Part shown: piece after piece, positions 52,101 to 63,847 of the stretch
How the letters are laid out: every line of letters begins with the position of its first letter
Numbering within the stretch: position 1 is the stretch's first letter
Source: Channallabes apus
Taxonomy: Eukaryota > Chordata > Actinopteri > Siluriformes > Clariidae
NCBI GenBank assembly: GCA_030522415.1
Contig: CM060127.1
Span: 10,862,707 to 10,926,706, forward strand
DNA length: 64,000 nucleotides
Reading direction: 5' to 3'
Made by a program: the position numbers and the translations under genes
The notes under the pieces: generated by a model
The model's input: the letters and a program-made list of their open reading frames with translations, nothing else
What the model was told of the DNA's origin: nothing
Databases searched by the model: none

Positions 52101-55100
52101 TTGCTGCGTTCTTAGCTCTCTACGAGCTCAGGAAAGCGGTTTTCTCACACAACTAATGTATAGTTATGTAAAACAAACAAATTGAGTTTGTATTCATTTT
52201 TCTGGAACAAAATGAGACAAAGAATAACAAAAAAGTTGTTTTTCAACATGTATGCCAATAATGCATTACTGTATTGAAAATGATCATCTCACTCACTTTC
52301 ATGCACAAGACGGTGAGATAAAGCGTTTGCTGCGTTCTTAGCTCTCTACGAGCTCAGGAAAGCGGTTTTCTCACACAACTAAGGTATAGTTATGTAAATA
52401 AACAAAATGAGTTTGTATTCATTTTTCTGGAACAAAATGAGAAAAAGAATAACAAAAAAGTTGTCTTTCAACATGTAGGCCAATAATGCATTACTGTATT
52501 GAAAATGATCATCTCATTCACTTTCATGCACAAGACGGTGAGATAAAGCGTTTGCTGCGTTCTTAGCTCTCTACGAGCTCAGGAAAGCGGTTTTCTCACA
52601 CAACTAATGTATAGTTATGTAAAACAAACAAAATGAGTTTGTATTCATTTTTCTGGAACAAAATGAGAAAAAGAATAACAAAAAAGTTGTTTTTCAACAT
52701 GTAGGCCAATAATGCATTACTGTATTGAAAATGATCATCTCATTCACTTTCATGCAGAAGACGGTGAGATAAAGCGTTTGCTGCGTTCTTAGCTCTCTAC
52801 GAGCTCAGGAAAGCGGTTTTCTCACACAACTAATGTATAGTTATGTAAAACAAACAAATTGAGTTTGTATTCATTTTTCTGGAACAAAATGAGAAAAAGA
52901 ATAACAAAAAAGTTGTTTTTCAACATGTATGCCAATAATGCATTACTGTATTGAAAATGATCATCTCACTCACTTTCATGCACAAGACGGTGAGATAAAG
53001 CGTTTGCTGCGTTCTTAGCTCTCTACGAGCTCAGGAAAGCGGTTTTCTCACACAACTAAGGTATAGTTATGTAAATAAACAAAATGAGTTTGTATTCATT
53101 TTTCTGGAACAAAATGAGAAAAAGAATAACAAAAAAGTTGTTTTTCAACATGTATGCCAATAATGCATTACTGTATTGAAAATGATCATCTCATTGACTT
53201 TCATGCACAAGACGGTGAGATAAAGCGTTTGCTGCGTTCTTAGCTCTCTACGAGCTCAGGAAAGCGGTTTTCTCAGAAAACTAATGTATAGTTATGTAAA
53301 ACAAACAAAATGAGTTTGTATTCATTTTTCTGGAACAAAATGAGAAAAAGAACAAAAAAGTTGTCTTTCAACATGTATGCAAAGAATGCATTAATGTATT
53401 GAAAATTATCATCTCTTTCACTTTCATGCTCAAGACGGTGAGATAAAGCGTTTGCTGCGTTCTTAGCTCTCTACGAGCTCAGGAAAGCGGTTTTCTCACA
53501 CAACTAATGTATAGTTATGTAAAACAAACAAAATGAGTTTGTATTCATTTCTTCCTGGAACAAAATGAGAAAAAGAATAACAAAAAAGTTGTTTTTCAAC
53601 ATGTATGCAAAGAATGCATTAATGTATTGAAAATTATCATCTCATTCACTTTCATGCACAAGACGGTGAGATAAAGCGTTTGCTGCGTTCTTAGCTCTCT
53701 ACGAGCTCAGGAAAGCGGTTTTCTCACACAACTAATGTATAGTTATGTAAAACAAACAAAATGAGTTTGTATTCATTTTTCAGGAACAAAATTAGAAAAA
53801 GATGAACAAAAAAGTTGTTTTTCAACATGTATGCCAATAATGCATTACTGTATTGAAAATGATCATCTCACTCACTTTCATGCACAAGACGGTGAGATAA
53901 AGCGTTTGCTGCGTTCTTAGCTCTCTACGAGCTCAGGAAAGCGGTTTTCTCACACAGCTAATGTATAGTTATGTAAAACAAACAAAATGAGTTTGTATTC
54001 ATTTTTCTGGAACAAAATGAGAAAAAGAATAACAAAAAAGTTGTTTTTCAACATGTAGGCCAATAATGCATTACTGTATTGAAAATGATCATCTCATTCA
54101 CTTTCATGCACAAGACGGTGAGATAAAGCGTTTGCTGCGTTCTTAGCTCTCTACGAGCTCAGGAAAGCGGTTTTCTCACACAACTAATGTATAGTTATGT
54201 AAAACAAACAAAATGAGTTTGTATTCATTTTTCTGGAACAAAATGAGAAAAAGAATAACAAAAAAGTTGTTTTTCAACATGTAGGCCAATAATGCATTAC
54301 TGTATTGAAAATGATCATCTCATTCACTTTCATGCACAAGACGGTGAGATAAAGCGTTTGCTGCGTTCTTAGCTCTCTACGAGCTCAGGAAAGCGGTTTT
54401 CTCACACAACTAATGTATAGTTATGTAAAACAAACAAATTGAGTTTGTATTCATTTTTCTGGAACAAAATGAGACAAAGAATAACAAAAAAGTTGTTTTT
54501 CAACATGTATGCCAATAATGCATTACTGTATTGAAAATGATCATCTCACTCACTTTCATGCACAAGACGGTGAGATAAAGCGTTTGCTGCGTTCTTAGCT
54601 CTCTACGAGCTCAGGAAAGCGGTTTTCTCACACAACTAAGGTATAGTTATGTAAATAAACAAAATGAGTTTGTATTCATTTTTCTGGAACAAAATGAGAA
54701 AAAGAATAACAAAAAAGTTGTTTTTCAACATGTATGCCAATAATGCATTACTGTATTGAAAATGATCATCTCACTCACTTTCATGCACAAGACGGTGAGA
54801 TAAAGCGTTTGCTGCGTTCTTAGCTCTCTACGAGCTCAGGAAAGCGGTTTTCTCACACAACTAAGGTATAGTTATGTAAATAAACAAAATGAGTTTGTAT
54901 TCATTTTTCTGGAACAAAATGAGAAAAAGAATAACAAAAAAGTTGTTTTTCAACATGTATGCCAATAATGCATTACTGTATTGAAAATGATCATCTCACT
55001 CACTTTCATGCACAAGACGGTGAGATAAAGCGTTTGCTGCGTTCTTAGCTCTCTACGAGCTCAGGAAAGCGGTTTTCTCACACAGCTAATGTATAGTTAT

Positions 55101-58100
55101 GTAAAACAAACAAAATGAGTTTGTATTCATTTTTCTGGAACAAAATGAGAAAAAGAATAACAAAAAAGTTGTTTTTCAACATGTAGGCCAATAATGCATT
55201 ACTGTATTGAAAATGATCATCTCATTCACTTTCATGCACAAGACGGTGAGATAAAGCGTTTGCTGCGTTCTTAGCTCTCTACGAGCTCAGGAAAGCGGTT
55301 TTCTCACACAACTAATGTATAGTTATGTAAAACAAACAAAATGAGTTTGTATTCATTTTTCTGGAACAAAATGAGAAAAAGAATAACAAAAAAGTTGTTT
55401 TTCAACATGTAGGCCAATAATGCATTACTGTATTGAAAATGATCATCTCATTCACTTTCATGCACAAGACGGTGAGATAAAGCGTTTGCTGCGTTCTTAG
55501 CTCTCTACGAGCTCAGGAAAGCGGTTTTCTCACACAACTAATGTATAGTTATGTAAAACAAACAAATTGAGTTTGTATTCATTTTTCTGGAACAAAATGA
55601 GAAAAAGAATAACAAAAAAGTTGTTTTTCAACATGTATGCCAATAATGCATTACTGTATTGAAAATGATCATCTCACTCACTTTCATGCACAAGACGGTG
55701 AGATAAAGCGTTTGCTGCGTTCTTAGCTCTCTACGAGCTCAGGAAAGCGGTTTTCTCACACAACTAAGGTATAGTTATGTAAATAAACAAAATGAGTTTG
55801 TATTCATTTTTCTGGAACAAAATGAGAAAAAGAATAACAAAAAAGTTGTTTTTCAACATGTATGCCAATAATGCATTACTGTATTGAAAATGATCATCTC
55901 ATTGACTTTCATGCACAAGACGGTGAGATAAAGCGTTTGCTGCGTTCTTAGCTCTCTACGAGCTCAGGAAAGCGGTTTTCTCAGAAAACTAATGTATAGT
56001 TATGTAAAACAAACAAAATGAGTTTGTATTCATTTTTCTGGAACAAAATGAGAAAAAGAACAAAAAAGTTGTCTTTCAACATGTATGCAAAGAATGCATT
56101 AATGTATTGAAAATTATCATCTCTTTCACTTTCATGCTCAAGACGGTGAGATAAAGCGTTTGCTGCGTTCTTAGCTCTCTACGAGCTCAGGAAAGCGGTT
56201 TTCTCACACAACTAATGTATAGTTATGTAAAACAAACAAAATGAGTTTGTATTCATTTCTTCCTGGAACAAAATGAGAAAAAGAATAACAAAAAAGTTGT
56301 TTTTCAACATGTATGCAAAGAATGCATTAATGTATTGAAAATTATCATCTCATTCACTTTCATGCACAAGACGGTGAGATAAAGCGTTTGCTGCGTTCTT
56401 AGCTCTCTACGAGCTCAGGAAAGCGGTTTTCTCACACAACTAATGTATAGTTATGTAAAACAAACAAATTGAGTTTGTATTCATTTTTCTGGAACAAAAT
56501 GAGAAAAAGAATAACAAAAAAGTTGTTTTTCAACATGTATGCCAATAATGCATTACTGTATTGAAAATGATCATCTCACTCACTTTCATGCACAAGACGG
56601 TGAGATAAAGCGTTTGCTGCGTTCTTAGCTCTCTACGAGCTCAGGAAAGCGGCTTTCTCACACAACTAAGGTATAGTTATGTAAATAAACAAAATGAGTT
56701 TGTATTCATTTTTCTGGAACAAAATGAGAAAAAGAATAACAAAAAAGTTGTTTTTTAACATGTATGCCAATAATGCATTACTGTATTGAAAATGATCATC
56801 TCATTGACTTTCATGCACAAGACGGTGAGATAAAGCGTTTGCTGCGTTCTTAGCTCTCTACGAGCTCAGGAAAGCGGTTTTCTCACACAACTAATGTATA
56901 GTTATGTAAAACAAACAAAATGAGTTTGTATTCATTTCTTCCTGGAACAAAATGAGAAAAAGAATAACAAAAAAGTTGTTTTTCAACATGTATGCAAAGA
57001 ATGCATTAATGTATTGAAAATTATCATCTCATTCACTTTCATGCACAAGACGGTGAGATAAAGCGTTTGCTGCGTTCTTAGCTCTCTACGAGCTCAGGAA
57101 AGCGGTTTTCTCACACAACTAATGTATAGTTATGTAAAACAAACAAAATGAGTTTGTATTCATTTTTCAGGAACAAAATTAGAAAAAGATGAACAAAAAA
57201 GTTGTTTTTCAACATGTATGCCAATAATGCATTACTGTATTGAAAATGATCATCTCATTCACTTTCATGCACAAGACGGTGAGATAAAGCGTTTGCTGCG
57301 TTCTTAGCTCTCTACGAGCTCAGGAAAGCGGTTTTCTCACACAACTAATGTATAGTTATGTAAAACAAACAAATTGAGTTTGTATTCATTTTTCTGGAAC
57401 AAAATGAGAAAAAGAATAACAAAAAAGTTGTTTTTCAACATGTATGCCAATAATGCATTAGTGTATTGAAAATGATCATCTCACTCACTTTCATGCACAA
57501 GACGGTGAGATAAAGCGTTTGCTGCGTTCTTAGCTCTCTACGAGCTCAGGAAAGCGGTTTTCTCACACAACTAAGGTATAGTTATGTAAATAAACAAAAT
57601 GAGTTTGTATTCATTTTTCTGGAACAAAATGAGAAAAAGAATAACAAAAAAGTTGTTTTTCAACATGTATGCCAATAATGCATTACTGTATTGAAAATGA
57701 TCATCTCATTGACTTTCATGCACAAGACGGTGAGATAAAGCGTTTGCTGCGTTCTTAGCTCTCTACGAGCTCAGGAAAGCGGTTTTCTCACAAAACTAAT
57801 GTATAGTTATGTAAAACAAACAAAATGAGTTTGTATTCATTTTTCTGGAACAAAATGAGAAAAAGAACAAAAAAGTTGTCTTTCAACATGTAGGCCAATA
57901 ATGCATTACTGTATTGAAAATGATCATCTCATTCACTTTCATGCACAAGACGGTGAGATAAAGCGTTTGCTGCGTTCTTAGCTCTCTACGAGCTCAGGAA
58001 AGCGGTTTTCTCACACAACTAATGTATAGTTATGTAAAACAAACAAAATGAGTTTGTATTCATTTTTCTGGAACAAAATGAGAAAAAGAATAACAAAAAA

Positions 58101-61100
58101 GTTGTTTTTCAACATGTAGGCCAATAATGCATTACTGTATTGAAAATGATCATCTCATTCACTTTCATGCACAAGACGGTGAGATAAAGCGTTTGCTGCG
58201 TTCTTAGCTCTCTACGAGCTCAGGAAAGCGGTTTTCTCACACAACTAATGTATAGTTATGTAAAACAAACAAATTGAGTTTGTATTCATTTTTCTGGAAC
58301 AAAATGAGAAAAAGAATAACAAAAAAGTTGTTTTTCAACATGTATGCCAATAATGCATTACTGTATTGAAAATGATCATCTCACTCACTTTCATGCACAA
58401 GACGGTGAGATAAAGCGTTTGCTGCGTTCTTAGCTCTCTACGAGCTCAGGAAAGCGGTTTTCTCACACAACTAAGGTATAGTTATGTAAATAAACAAAAT
58501 GAGTTTGTATTCATTTTTCTGGAACAAAATGAGAAAAAGAATAACAAAAAAGTTGTTTTTCAACATGTATGCCAATAATGCATTACTGTATTGAAAATGA
58601 TCATCTCATTGACTTTCATGCACAAGACGGTGAGATAAAGCGTTTGCTGCGTTCTTAGCTCTCTACGAGCTCAGGAAAGCGGTTTTCTCACAAAACTAAT
58701 GTATAGTTATGTAAAACAAACAAAATGAGTTTGTATCCATTTTTCTGGAACAAAATGAGAAAAAGAACAAAAAAGTTGTCTTTCAACATGTATGCAAAGA
58801 ATGCATTAATGTATTGAAAATTATCATCTCTTTCACTTTCATGCTCAAGACGGTGAGATAAAGCGTTTGCTGCGTTCTTAGCTCTCTACGAGCTCAGGAA
58901 AGCGGTTTTCTCACACAACTAATGTATAGTTATGTAAAACAAACAAAATGAGTTTGTATTCATTTTTCAGGAACAAAATTAGAAAAAGATGAACAAAAAA
59001 GTTGTTTTTCAACATGTATGCCAATAATGCATTACTGTATTGAAAATGATCATCTCATTCACTTTCATGCACAAGACGGTGAGATAAAGCGTTTGCTGCG
59101 TTCTTAGCTCTCTACGAGCTCAGGAAAGCGGTTTTCTCACACAACTAATGTATAGTTATGTAAAACAAACAAATTGAGTTTGTATTCATTTTTCTGGAAC
59201 AAAATGAGAAAAAGAATAACAAAAAAGTTGTTTTTCAACATGTATGCCAATAATGCATTACTGTATTGAAAATGATCATCTCACTCACTTTCATGCACAA
59301 GACGGTGAGATAAAGCGTTTGCTGCGTTCTTAGCTCTCTACGAGCTCAGGAAAGCGGTTTTCTCACACAACTAAGGTATAGTTATGTAAATAAACAAAAT
59401 GAGTTTGTATTCATTTTTCTGGAACAAAATGAGAAAAAGAATAACAAAAAAGTTGTTTTTCAACATGTATGCCAATAATGCATTACTGTATTGAAAATGA
59501 TCATCTCACTCACTTTCATGCACAAGACGGTGAGATAAAGCGTTTGCTGCGTTCTTAGCTCTCTACGAGCTCAGGAAAGCGGTTTTCTCACACAGCTAAT
59601 GTATAGTTATGTAAAACAAACAAAATGAGTTTGTATTCATTTTTCTGGAACAAAATGAGAAAAAGAATAACAAAAAAGTTGTTTTTCAACATGTAGGCCA
59701 ATAATGCATTACTGTATTGAAAATGATCATCTCATTCACTTTCATGCACAAGACGGTGAGATAAAGCGTTTGCTGCGTTCTTAGCTCTCTACGAGCTCAG
59801 GAAAGCGGTTTTCTCACACAACTAATGTATAGTTATGTAAAACAAACAAATTGAGTTTGTATTCATTTTTCTGGAACAAAATGAGAAAAAGAATAACAAA
59901 AAAGTTGTTTTTCAACATGTATGCCAATAATGCATTACTGTATTGAAAATGATCATCTCACTCACTTTCATGCACAAGACGGTGAGATAAAGCGTTTGCT
60001 GCGTTCTTAGCTCTCTACGAGCTCAGGAAAGCGGTTTTCTCACACAACTAAGGTATAGTTATGTAAATAAACAAAATGAGTTTGTATTCATTTTTCTGGA
60101 ACAAAATGAGAAAAAGAATAACAAAAAAGTTGTTTTTCAACATGTATGCCAATAATGCATTACTGTATTGAAAATGATCATCTCATTGACTTTCATGCAC
60201 AAGACGGTGAGATAAAGCGTTTGCTGCGTTCTTAGCTCTCTACGAGCTCAGGAAAGCGGTTTTCTCAGAAAACTAATGTATAGTTATGTAAAACAAACAA
60301 AATGAGTTTGTATTCATTTTTCTGGAACAAAATGAGAAAAAGAACAAAAAAGTTGTCTTTCAACATGTATGCAAAGAATGCATTAATGTATTGAAAATTA
60401 TCATCTCTTTCACTTTCATGCTCAAGACGGTGAGATAAAGCGTTTGCTGCGTTCTTAGCTCTCTACGAGCTCAGGAAAGCGGTTTTCTCACACAACTAAT
60501 GTATAGTTATGTAAAACAAACAAAATCAGTTTGTATTCATTTCTTCCTGGAACAAAATGAGAAAAAGAATAACAAAAAAGTTGTTTTTCAACATGTATGC
60601 AAAGAATGCATTAATGTATTGAAAATTATCATCTCATTCACTTTCATGCACAAGACGGTGAGATAAAGCGTTTGCTGCGTTCTTAGCTCTCTACGAGCTC
60701 AGGAAAGCGGTTTTCTCACACAACTAATGTATAGTTATGTAAAACAAACAAAATGAGTTTGTATTCATTTTTCAGGAACAAAATTAGAAAAAGATGAACA
60801 AAAAAGTTGTTTTTCAACATGTATGCCAATAATGCATTACTGTATTGAAAATGATCATCTCATTCACTTTCATGCACAAGACGGTGAGATAAAGCGTTTG
60901 CTGCGTTCTTAGCTCTCTACGAGCTCAGGAAAGCGGTTTTCTCACACAACTAATGTATAGTTATGTAAAACAAACAAATTGAGTTTGTATTCATTTTTCT
61001 GGAACAAAATGAGAAAAAGAATAACAAAAAAGTTGTTTTTCAACATGTATGCCAATAATGCATTAGTGTATTGAAAATGATCATCTCACTCACTTTCATG

Positions 61101-62211
61101 CACAAGACGGTGAGATAAAGCGTTTGCTGCGTTCTTAGCTCTCTACGAGCTCAGGAAAGCGGTTTTCTCACACAACTAAGGTATAGTTATGTAAATAAAC
61201 AAAATGAGTTTGTATTCATTTTTCTGGAACAAAATGAGAAAAAGAATAACAAAAAAGTTGTTTTTTAACATGTATGCCAATAATGCATTACTGTATTGAA
61301 AATGATCATCTCATTGACTTTCATGCACAAGACGGTGAGATAAAGCGTTTGCTGCGTTCTTAGCTCTCTACGAGCTCAGGAAAGCGGTTTTCTCACAAAA
61401 CTAATGTATAATTATGTAAAACAAACAAAATGAGTTTGTATTCATTTTTCTGGAACAAAATGAGAAAAAGAACAAAAAAGTTGTCTTTCAACATGTATGC
61501 AAAGAATGCATTAATGTATTGAAAATTATCATCTCTTTCACTTTCATGCTCAAGACGGTGAGATAAAGCGTTTGCTGCGTTCTTAGCTCTCTACGAGCTC
61601 AGGAAAGCGGTTTTCTCACACAACTAATGTATAGTTATGTAAAACAAACAAAATGAGTTTGTATTCATTTCTTCCTGGAACAAAATGAGAAAAAGAATAA
61701 CAAAAAAGTTGTTTTTCAACATGTATGCAAAGAATGCATTAATGTATTGAAAATTATCATCTCATTCACTTTCATGCACAAGACGGTGAGATAAAGCGTT
61801 TGCTGCGTTCTTAGCTCTCTACGAGCTCAGGAAAGCGGTTTTCTCACACAACTAATGTATAGTTATGTAAAACAAACAAAATGAGTTTGTATTCATTTTT
61901 CAGGAACAAAATTAGAAAAAGATGAACAAAAAAGTTGTTTTTCAACATGTATGCCAATAATGCATTACTGTATTGAAAATGATCATCTCATTCACTTTCA
62001 TGCACAAGACGGTGAGATAAAGCGTTTGCTGCGTTCTTAGCTCTCTACGAGCTCAGGAAAGCGGTTTTCTCACACAACTAATGTATAGTTATGTAAAACA
62101 AACAAATTGAGTTTGTATTCATTTTTCTGGAACAAAATGAGAAAAAGAATAACAAAAAAGTTGTTTTTCAACATGTATGCCAATAATGCATTAGTGTATT
62201 GAAAATGATCA
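46199..62211 (+). repeat. Array domain V: about 1.8-kb higher-order repeat with insertions and losses
   Basis: A monomers at 46199, 48676, 50481, 53866, 54994 and 59504 open units of very unequal length. The unit at 48676 is A, B, C, D, E, F, G, D (1,805 bp). The one at 53866 is only A, B, C, D, D (1,128 bp). The one at 54994 runs for 20 monomers (4,510 bp) before the next A. F and G are separate monomers here more often than fused. Shared rare marks (ttttttaac in D at 49354, 56574 and 61084; gtataatt in E at 49579 and 61309; attagtg in the monomers at 50030, 57253, 60858 and 61986) show segment copying over more than 10 kb. Confidence 0.75.
46425..48450 (+). repeat. C'-D-Eg-B-C-D-E-F/G-C segment (about 2.0 kb), copy 2
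   Basis: Starts are 46425, 46651, 46876, 47099, 47325, 47551, 47776, 47999 and 48225, the same order as 28834-30859, about 17.6 kb upstream. The Eg at 46876 has a private change in the small inverted repeat of the tail (gttgtctatcaac), and the D before it ends in aaattatc rather than aaatgatc. Confidence 0.7.
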
Positions 62212-62566
62212 TCTCACTCACTTTCATGCACAAGACGGTGAGATAAAGCGTTTGCTGCGTTCTTAGCTCTCTACGAGCTCAGGAAAGCGGTTTTCTCACA
62301 CAGCTAATGTATAGTTATGTAAAACAAACAAAATGAGTTTGTATTCATTTTTCTGGAACAAAATGAGAAAAAGAATAACAAAAAAGTTGTTTTTCAACAT
62401 GTAGGCCAATAATGCATTACTGTATTGAAAATGATCATCTCATTCACTTTCATGCACAAGACGGTGAGATAAAGCGTTTGCTGCGTTCTTAGCGCTCTAC
62501 GAGCTCAGGAAAGCCGTTTTCTCACACAACTAATGTATAGTTATGTAAAACAAACAAAATGAGTTT

Positions 62567-62600
62567 GTGAATGAGATGATAATTCATTCATCTCATTCAC
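62567..62600. repeat. Foldback insertion with perfect 13-bp inverted repeat
   Basis: In the monomer at 62438 the usual gtattcattttt is interrupted. The left arm gtgaatgagatga (62567-62579) and the right arm tcatctcattcac (62588-62600) are perfect reverse complements around an 8-base loop (62580-62587). The net gain is about 28 bp over a normal monomer. The right arm equals the monomer-junction sequence found where a B, C or G monomer follows another copy, so the insert is likely templated from the array itself. Confidence 0.85.
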
Positions 62601-63364
62601 ATTTTTCTGGAAGAAAATGAGAAAAAGAACAAAAAAGTTGTTTTTCAACATGTATGCAAAGAATGCATTAATGTATTGAAAATTATCATCTCTTTCACTT
62701 TCATGCACAAGACGGTGAGATAAAGCGTTTGCTGCGTTCTTAGCGCTCTACGAGCTCAGGAAAGCGGTTTTCTCACACAACTAATGTATAGTTATGTAAA
62801 ACAAACAAAATGAGTTTGTATTCATTTTTTCCTGGAACAAAATGAGAAAAAGAATAGCAAAAAAGTTGTTTTTCAACATGTATGCAAAGAATGCATTAAT
62901 GTATTGAAAATTATCATCTCTTTCACTTTCATGCACAAGACGGTGAGATAAAGCGTTTGCTGCGTTCTTAGCTCTCTACGAGCTCAGGAAAGCGGTTTTC
63001 TCACACAACTAATGTATAGTTATGTAAATAAACAAAATGAGTTTGTATTCATGTTTCTGGAACAAAATGAGAAAAAGAATAACAAAAAAGTTGTTTTTCA
63101 ACATGTATGCCAATAATTCATTACTGTATTGAAAATGATCATCTCATTCACTTTCATGCACAAGACGGTGAGATAAAGCGTTTGCTGCGTTCTTAGCTCT
63201 CTACGAGCTCAGGAAAGCGGTTTTCTCACACAACTAATGTATAGTTATGTAAAACAAACAAAATGAGTTTGTATTCATTTTTCAGGAACAAAATGAGAAA
63301 AAGAACAAAAAAGTTGTTTTTCAACATGTATGCAAAGAATGCATTAATGTATTGAAAATTATCA

Positions 63365-63535
63365 TCTCTTTCACGCTCAAGACGGTGAGATAAAGCGTTT
63401 GCTGCGTTCTTAGCTCTCTACGAGCTCAGGAAAGCGGTTTTCTCACACACTTAATGTATAGTTATGTAAAACAAACAAAATGAGTTTGTATTCATTTTTC
63501 TGGAACAAAATGAGAAAAAGAACAAAAAAGTTGTT
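63365..63535 (+). repeat. Terminal truncated satellite monomer
   Basis: This last copy begins ctttcacgctcaag, lacking about 6 bp of the normal head, and stops after aaaaaagttgtt, where other copies continue with tttcaacatg. Satellite identity is lost between 63535 and 63536. The remaining offsets of the tail are absent downstream, so the array was cut here or interrupted by the following element. Confidence 0.9.
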
Positions 63536-63609
63536 GTAAGGTTTTTCTAAAGTTTTGTAGTAGAAGAGGCGAGTTGCTCGGTCTGTCCGCTGTGCTTCGG
63601 TAAGCTTTT

Positions 63610-63619
63610 CTGGCGCCAG
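63610..63619. repeat. 10-bp perfect palindrome ctggcgccag
   Basis: The ten bases are their own reverse complement, with the G+C-rich centre ggcgcc. It sits within the candidate LTR between the satellite boundary and the AC run. No role is assigned. Confidence 0.5.
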
Positions 63620-63634
63620 GAGAGATTCAGTCAA

Positions 63635-63646
63635 ACACACACACAC
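63635..63646 (+). repeat. (AC)6 dinucleotide run
   Basis: Six AC repeats follow gtcaa and precede gttgtctg. On the minus strand this is the GT-rich stretch downstream of the aataaa motif. It is too short to be a notable microsatellite. Confidence 0.7.
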
Positions 63647-63669
63647 GTTGTCTGTCAGAAAGGTCTCTG

Positions 63670-63675
63670 TTTATT
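63670..63675 (-). terminator. Poly(A) signal-like motif aataaa
   Basis: The plus-strand tttatt gives aataaa on the minus strand. About 24 bases further in minus-strand direction begins a GT-rich run (gtgtgtgtgtgt, the complement of 63635-63646), as expected for a downstream processing element. This supports minus-strand transcription through the candidate LTR, though both motifs are short. Confidence 0.4.
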
Positions 63676-63692
63676 AACAGCAAAAGATGGGG

Positions 63693-63700
63693 TTTATATA
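63693..63700 (-). promoter_or_regulatory. TATA-box-like motif
   Basis: The plus strand reads tttatata, so the minus strand reads tatataaa, inside a longer alternating TA stretch (63693-63704). It lies 17 bases upstream, in minus-strand direction, of an aataaa motif. It is meaningful mainly as part of the candidate LTR; alone, such a motif is common in A+T-rich DNA. Confidence 0.35.
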
Positions 63701-63847
63701 TATTTGACCAAACGCCTGGGCTATAGACATATGTTACTACAAAGAACATGAACCATTGTAAATGTCCTGGTGAGATCCTGAAGAATCAAAGGAGAGGAAG
63801 ATAGAGGTGTCCATGCAGAGACAGATCACAAGATATTGGCTCGAGTT

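Larger units (their letters stand above)
1..63535 (+). repeat. Satellite DNA array, about 226-bp monomer, about 282 tandem copies
   Basis: The same unit recurs head to tail without inversion or a foreign insert from the first base to about 63535. I located monomer starts by eye at the tctca(c/t)t motif; the first ones are 1, 227, 453, 674, 895, 1117, 1343, 1569 and 1795, and the last is 63365. This gives about 281 full copies plus one truncated copy. Lengths are 226 bp for most types, 225 for D, 223 for E, 228 for F, 221 for H and 222 for I. Every frame is closed by stops within the monomer, so it is non-coding. The array continues past the left edge, since position 1 is inside it. I do not recognise the family by name. 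Satellites of this kind are typical of centromeric, pericentromeric or other heterochromatin, but nothing here fixes the chromosomal location. Confidence 0.98.
62438..63535 (+). repeat. Diverged array edge (last five monomers)
   Basis: Monomers start at 62438 (251 bp), 62689 (228), 62917 (225), 63142 (223) and 63365 (171, truncated). They mix marks that elsewhere belong to separate types: ctttcac heads with cacaag, gtaaataaac without aactaagg, and cagg without ttagaaaaag. They also carry private changes: gcgctctac in two neighbours, agccgtttt at 62438, catgtttctgg and aattcatt in 62917, and acacttaatg in 63365. This fits the general rule that satellite edges escape homogenisation. The core itself remains nearly intact. 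Confidence 0.85.

Noticed and set aside
1..63535. CRISPR-like array
   Set aside because: Units are about 226 bp and the supposed spacers are themselves repeats. There are no 25-40 bp repeats with unique spacers and no cas genes.
1..63535. rDNA intergenic spacer sub-repeats
   Set aside because: No rRNA sequence, Pol I promoter-like element or terminator boxes are seen, and 63 kb of uninterrupted repeats is longer than a usual spacer.
1..63535. Pure assembly artefact
   Set aside because: It cannot be excluded without reads. However, copies differ by consistent type marks, private variants and indels, and recombinants occur at definable points, which is unlike a simple looped assembly of one unit.
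1..63535. Telomeric repeat or telomere-adjacent signal
   Set aside because: No ttaggg or similar short telomere repeat was noticed anywhere in the window.
63611..63628. Retroviral primer-binding site of the tRNA-Lys type beginning tggcgcc
   Set aside because: Only the first seven bases fit and the rest diverges. It sits about 75 bp from the putative LTR end, where no primer-binding site is expected for either orientation.
63443..63646. 67-codon minus-strand open reading frame, the only one of any length in the window
   Set aside because: Its first half lies in the candidate LTR and its second half reads through the decayed satellite monomer, ending inside it. It has no domain, no conserved neighbours and low-complexity composition in the satellite part. 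A chance frame across the junction is the simplest explanation.
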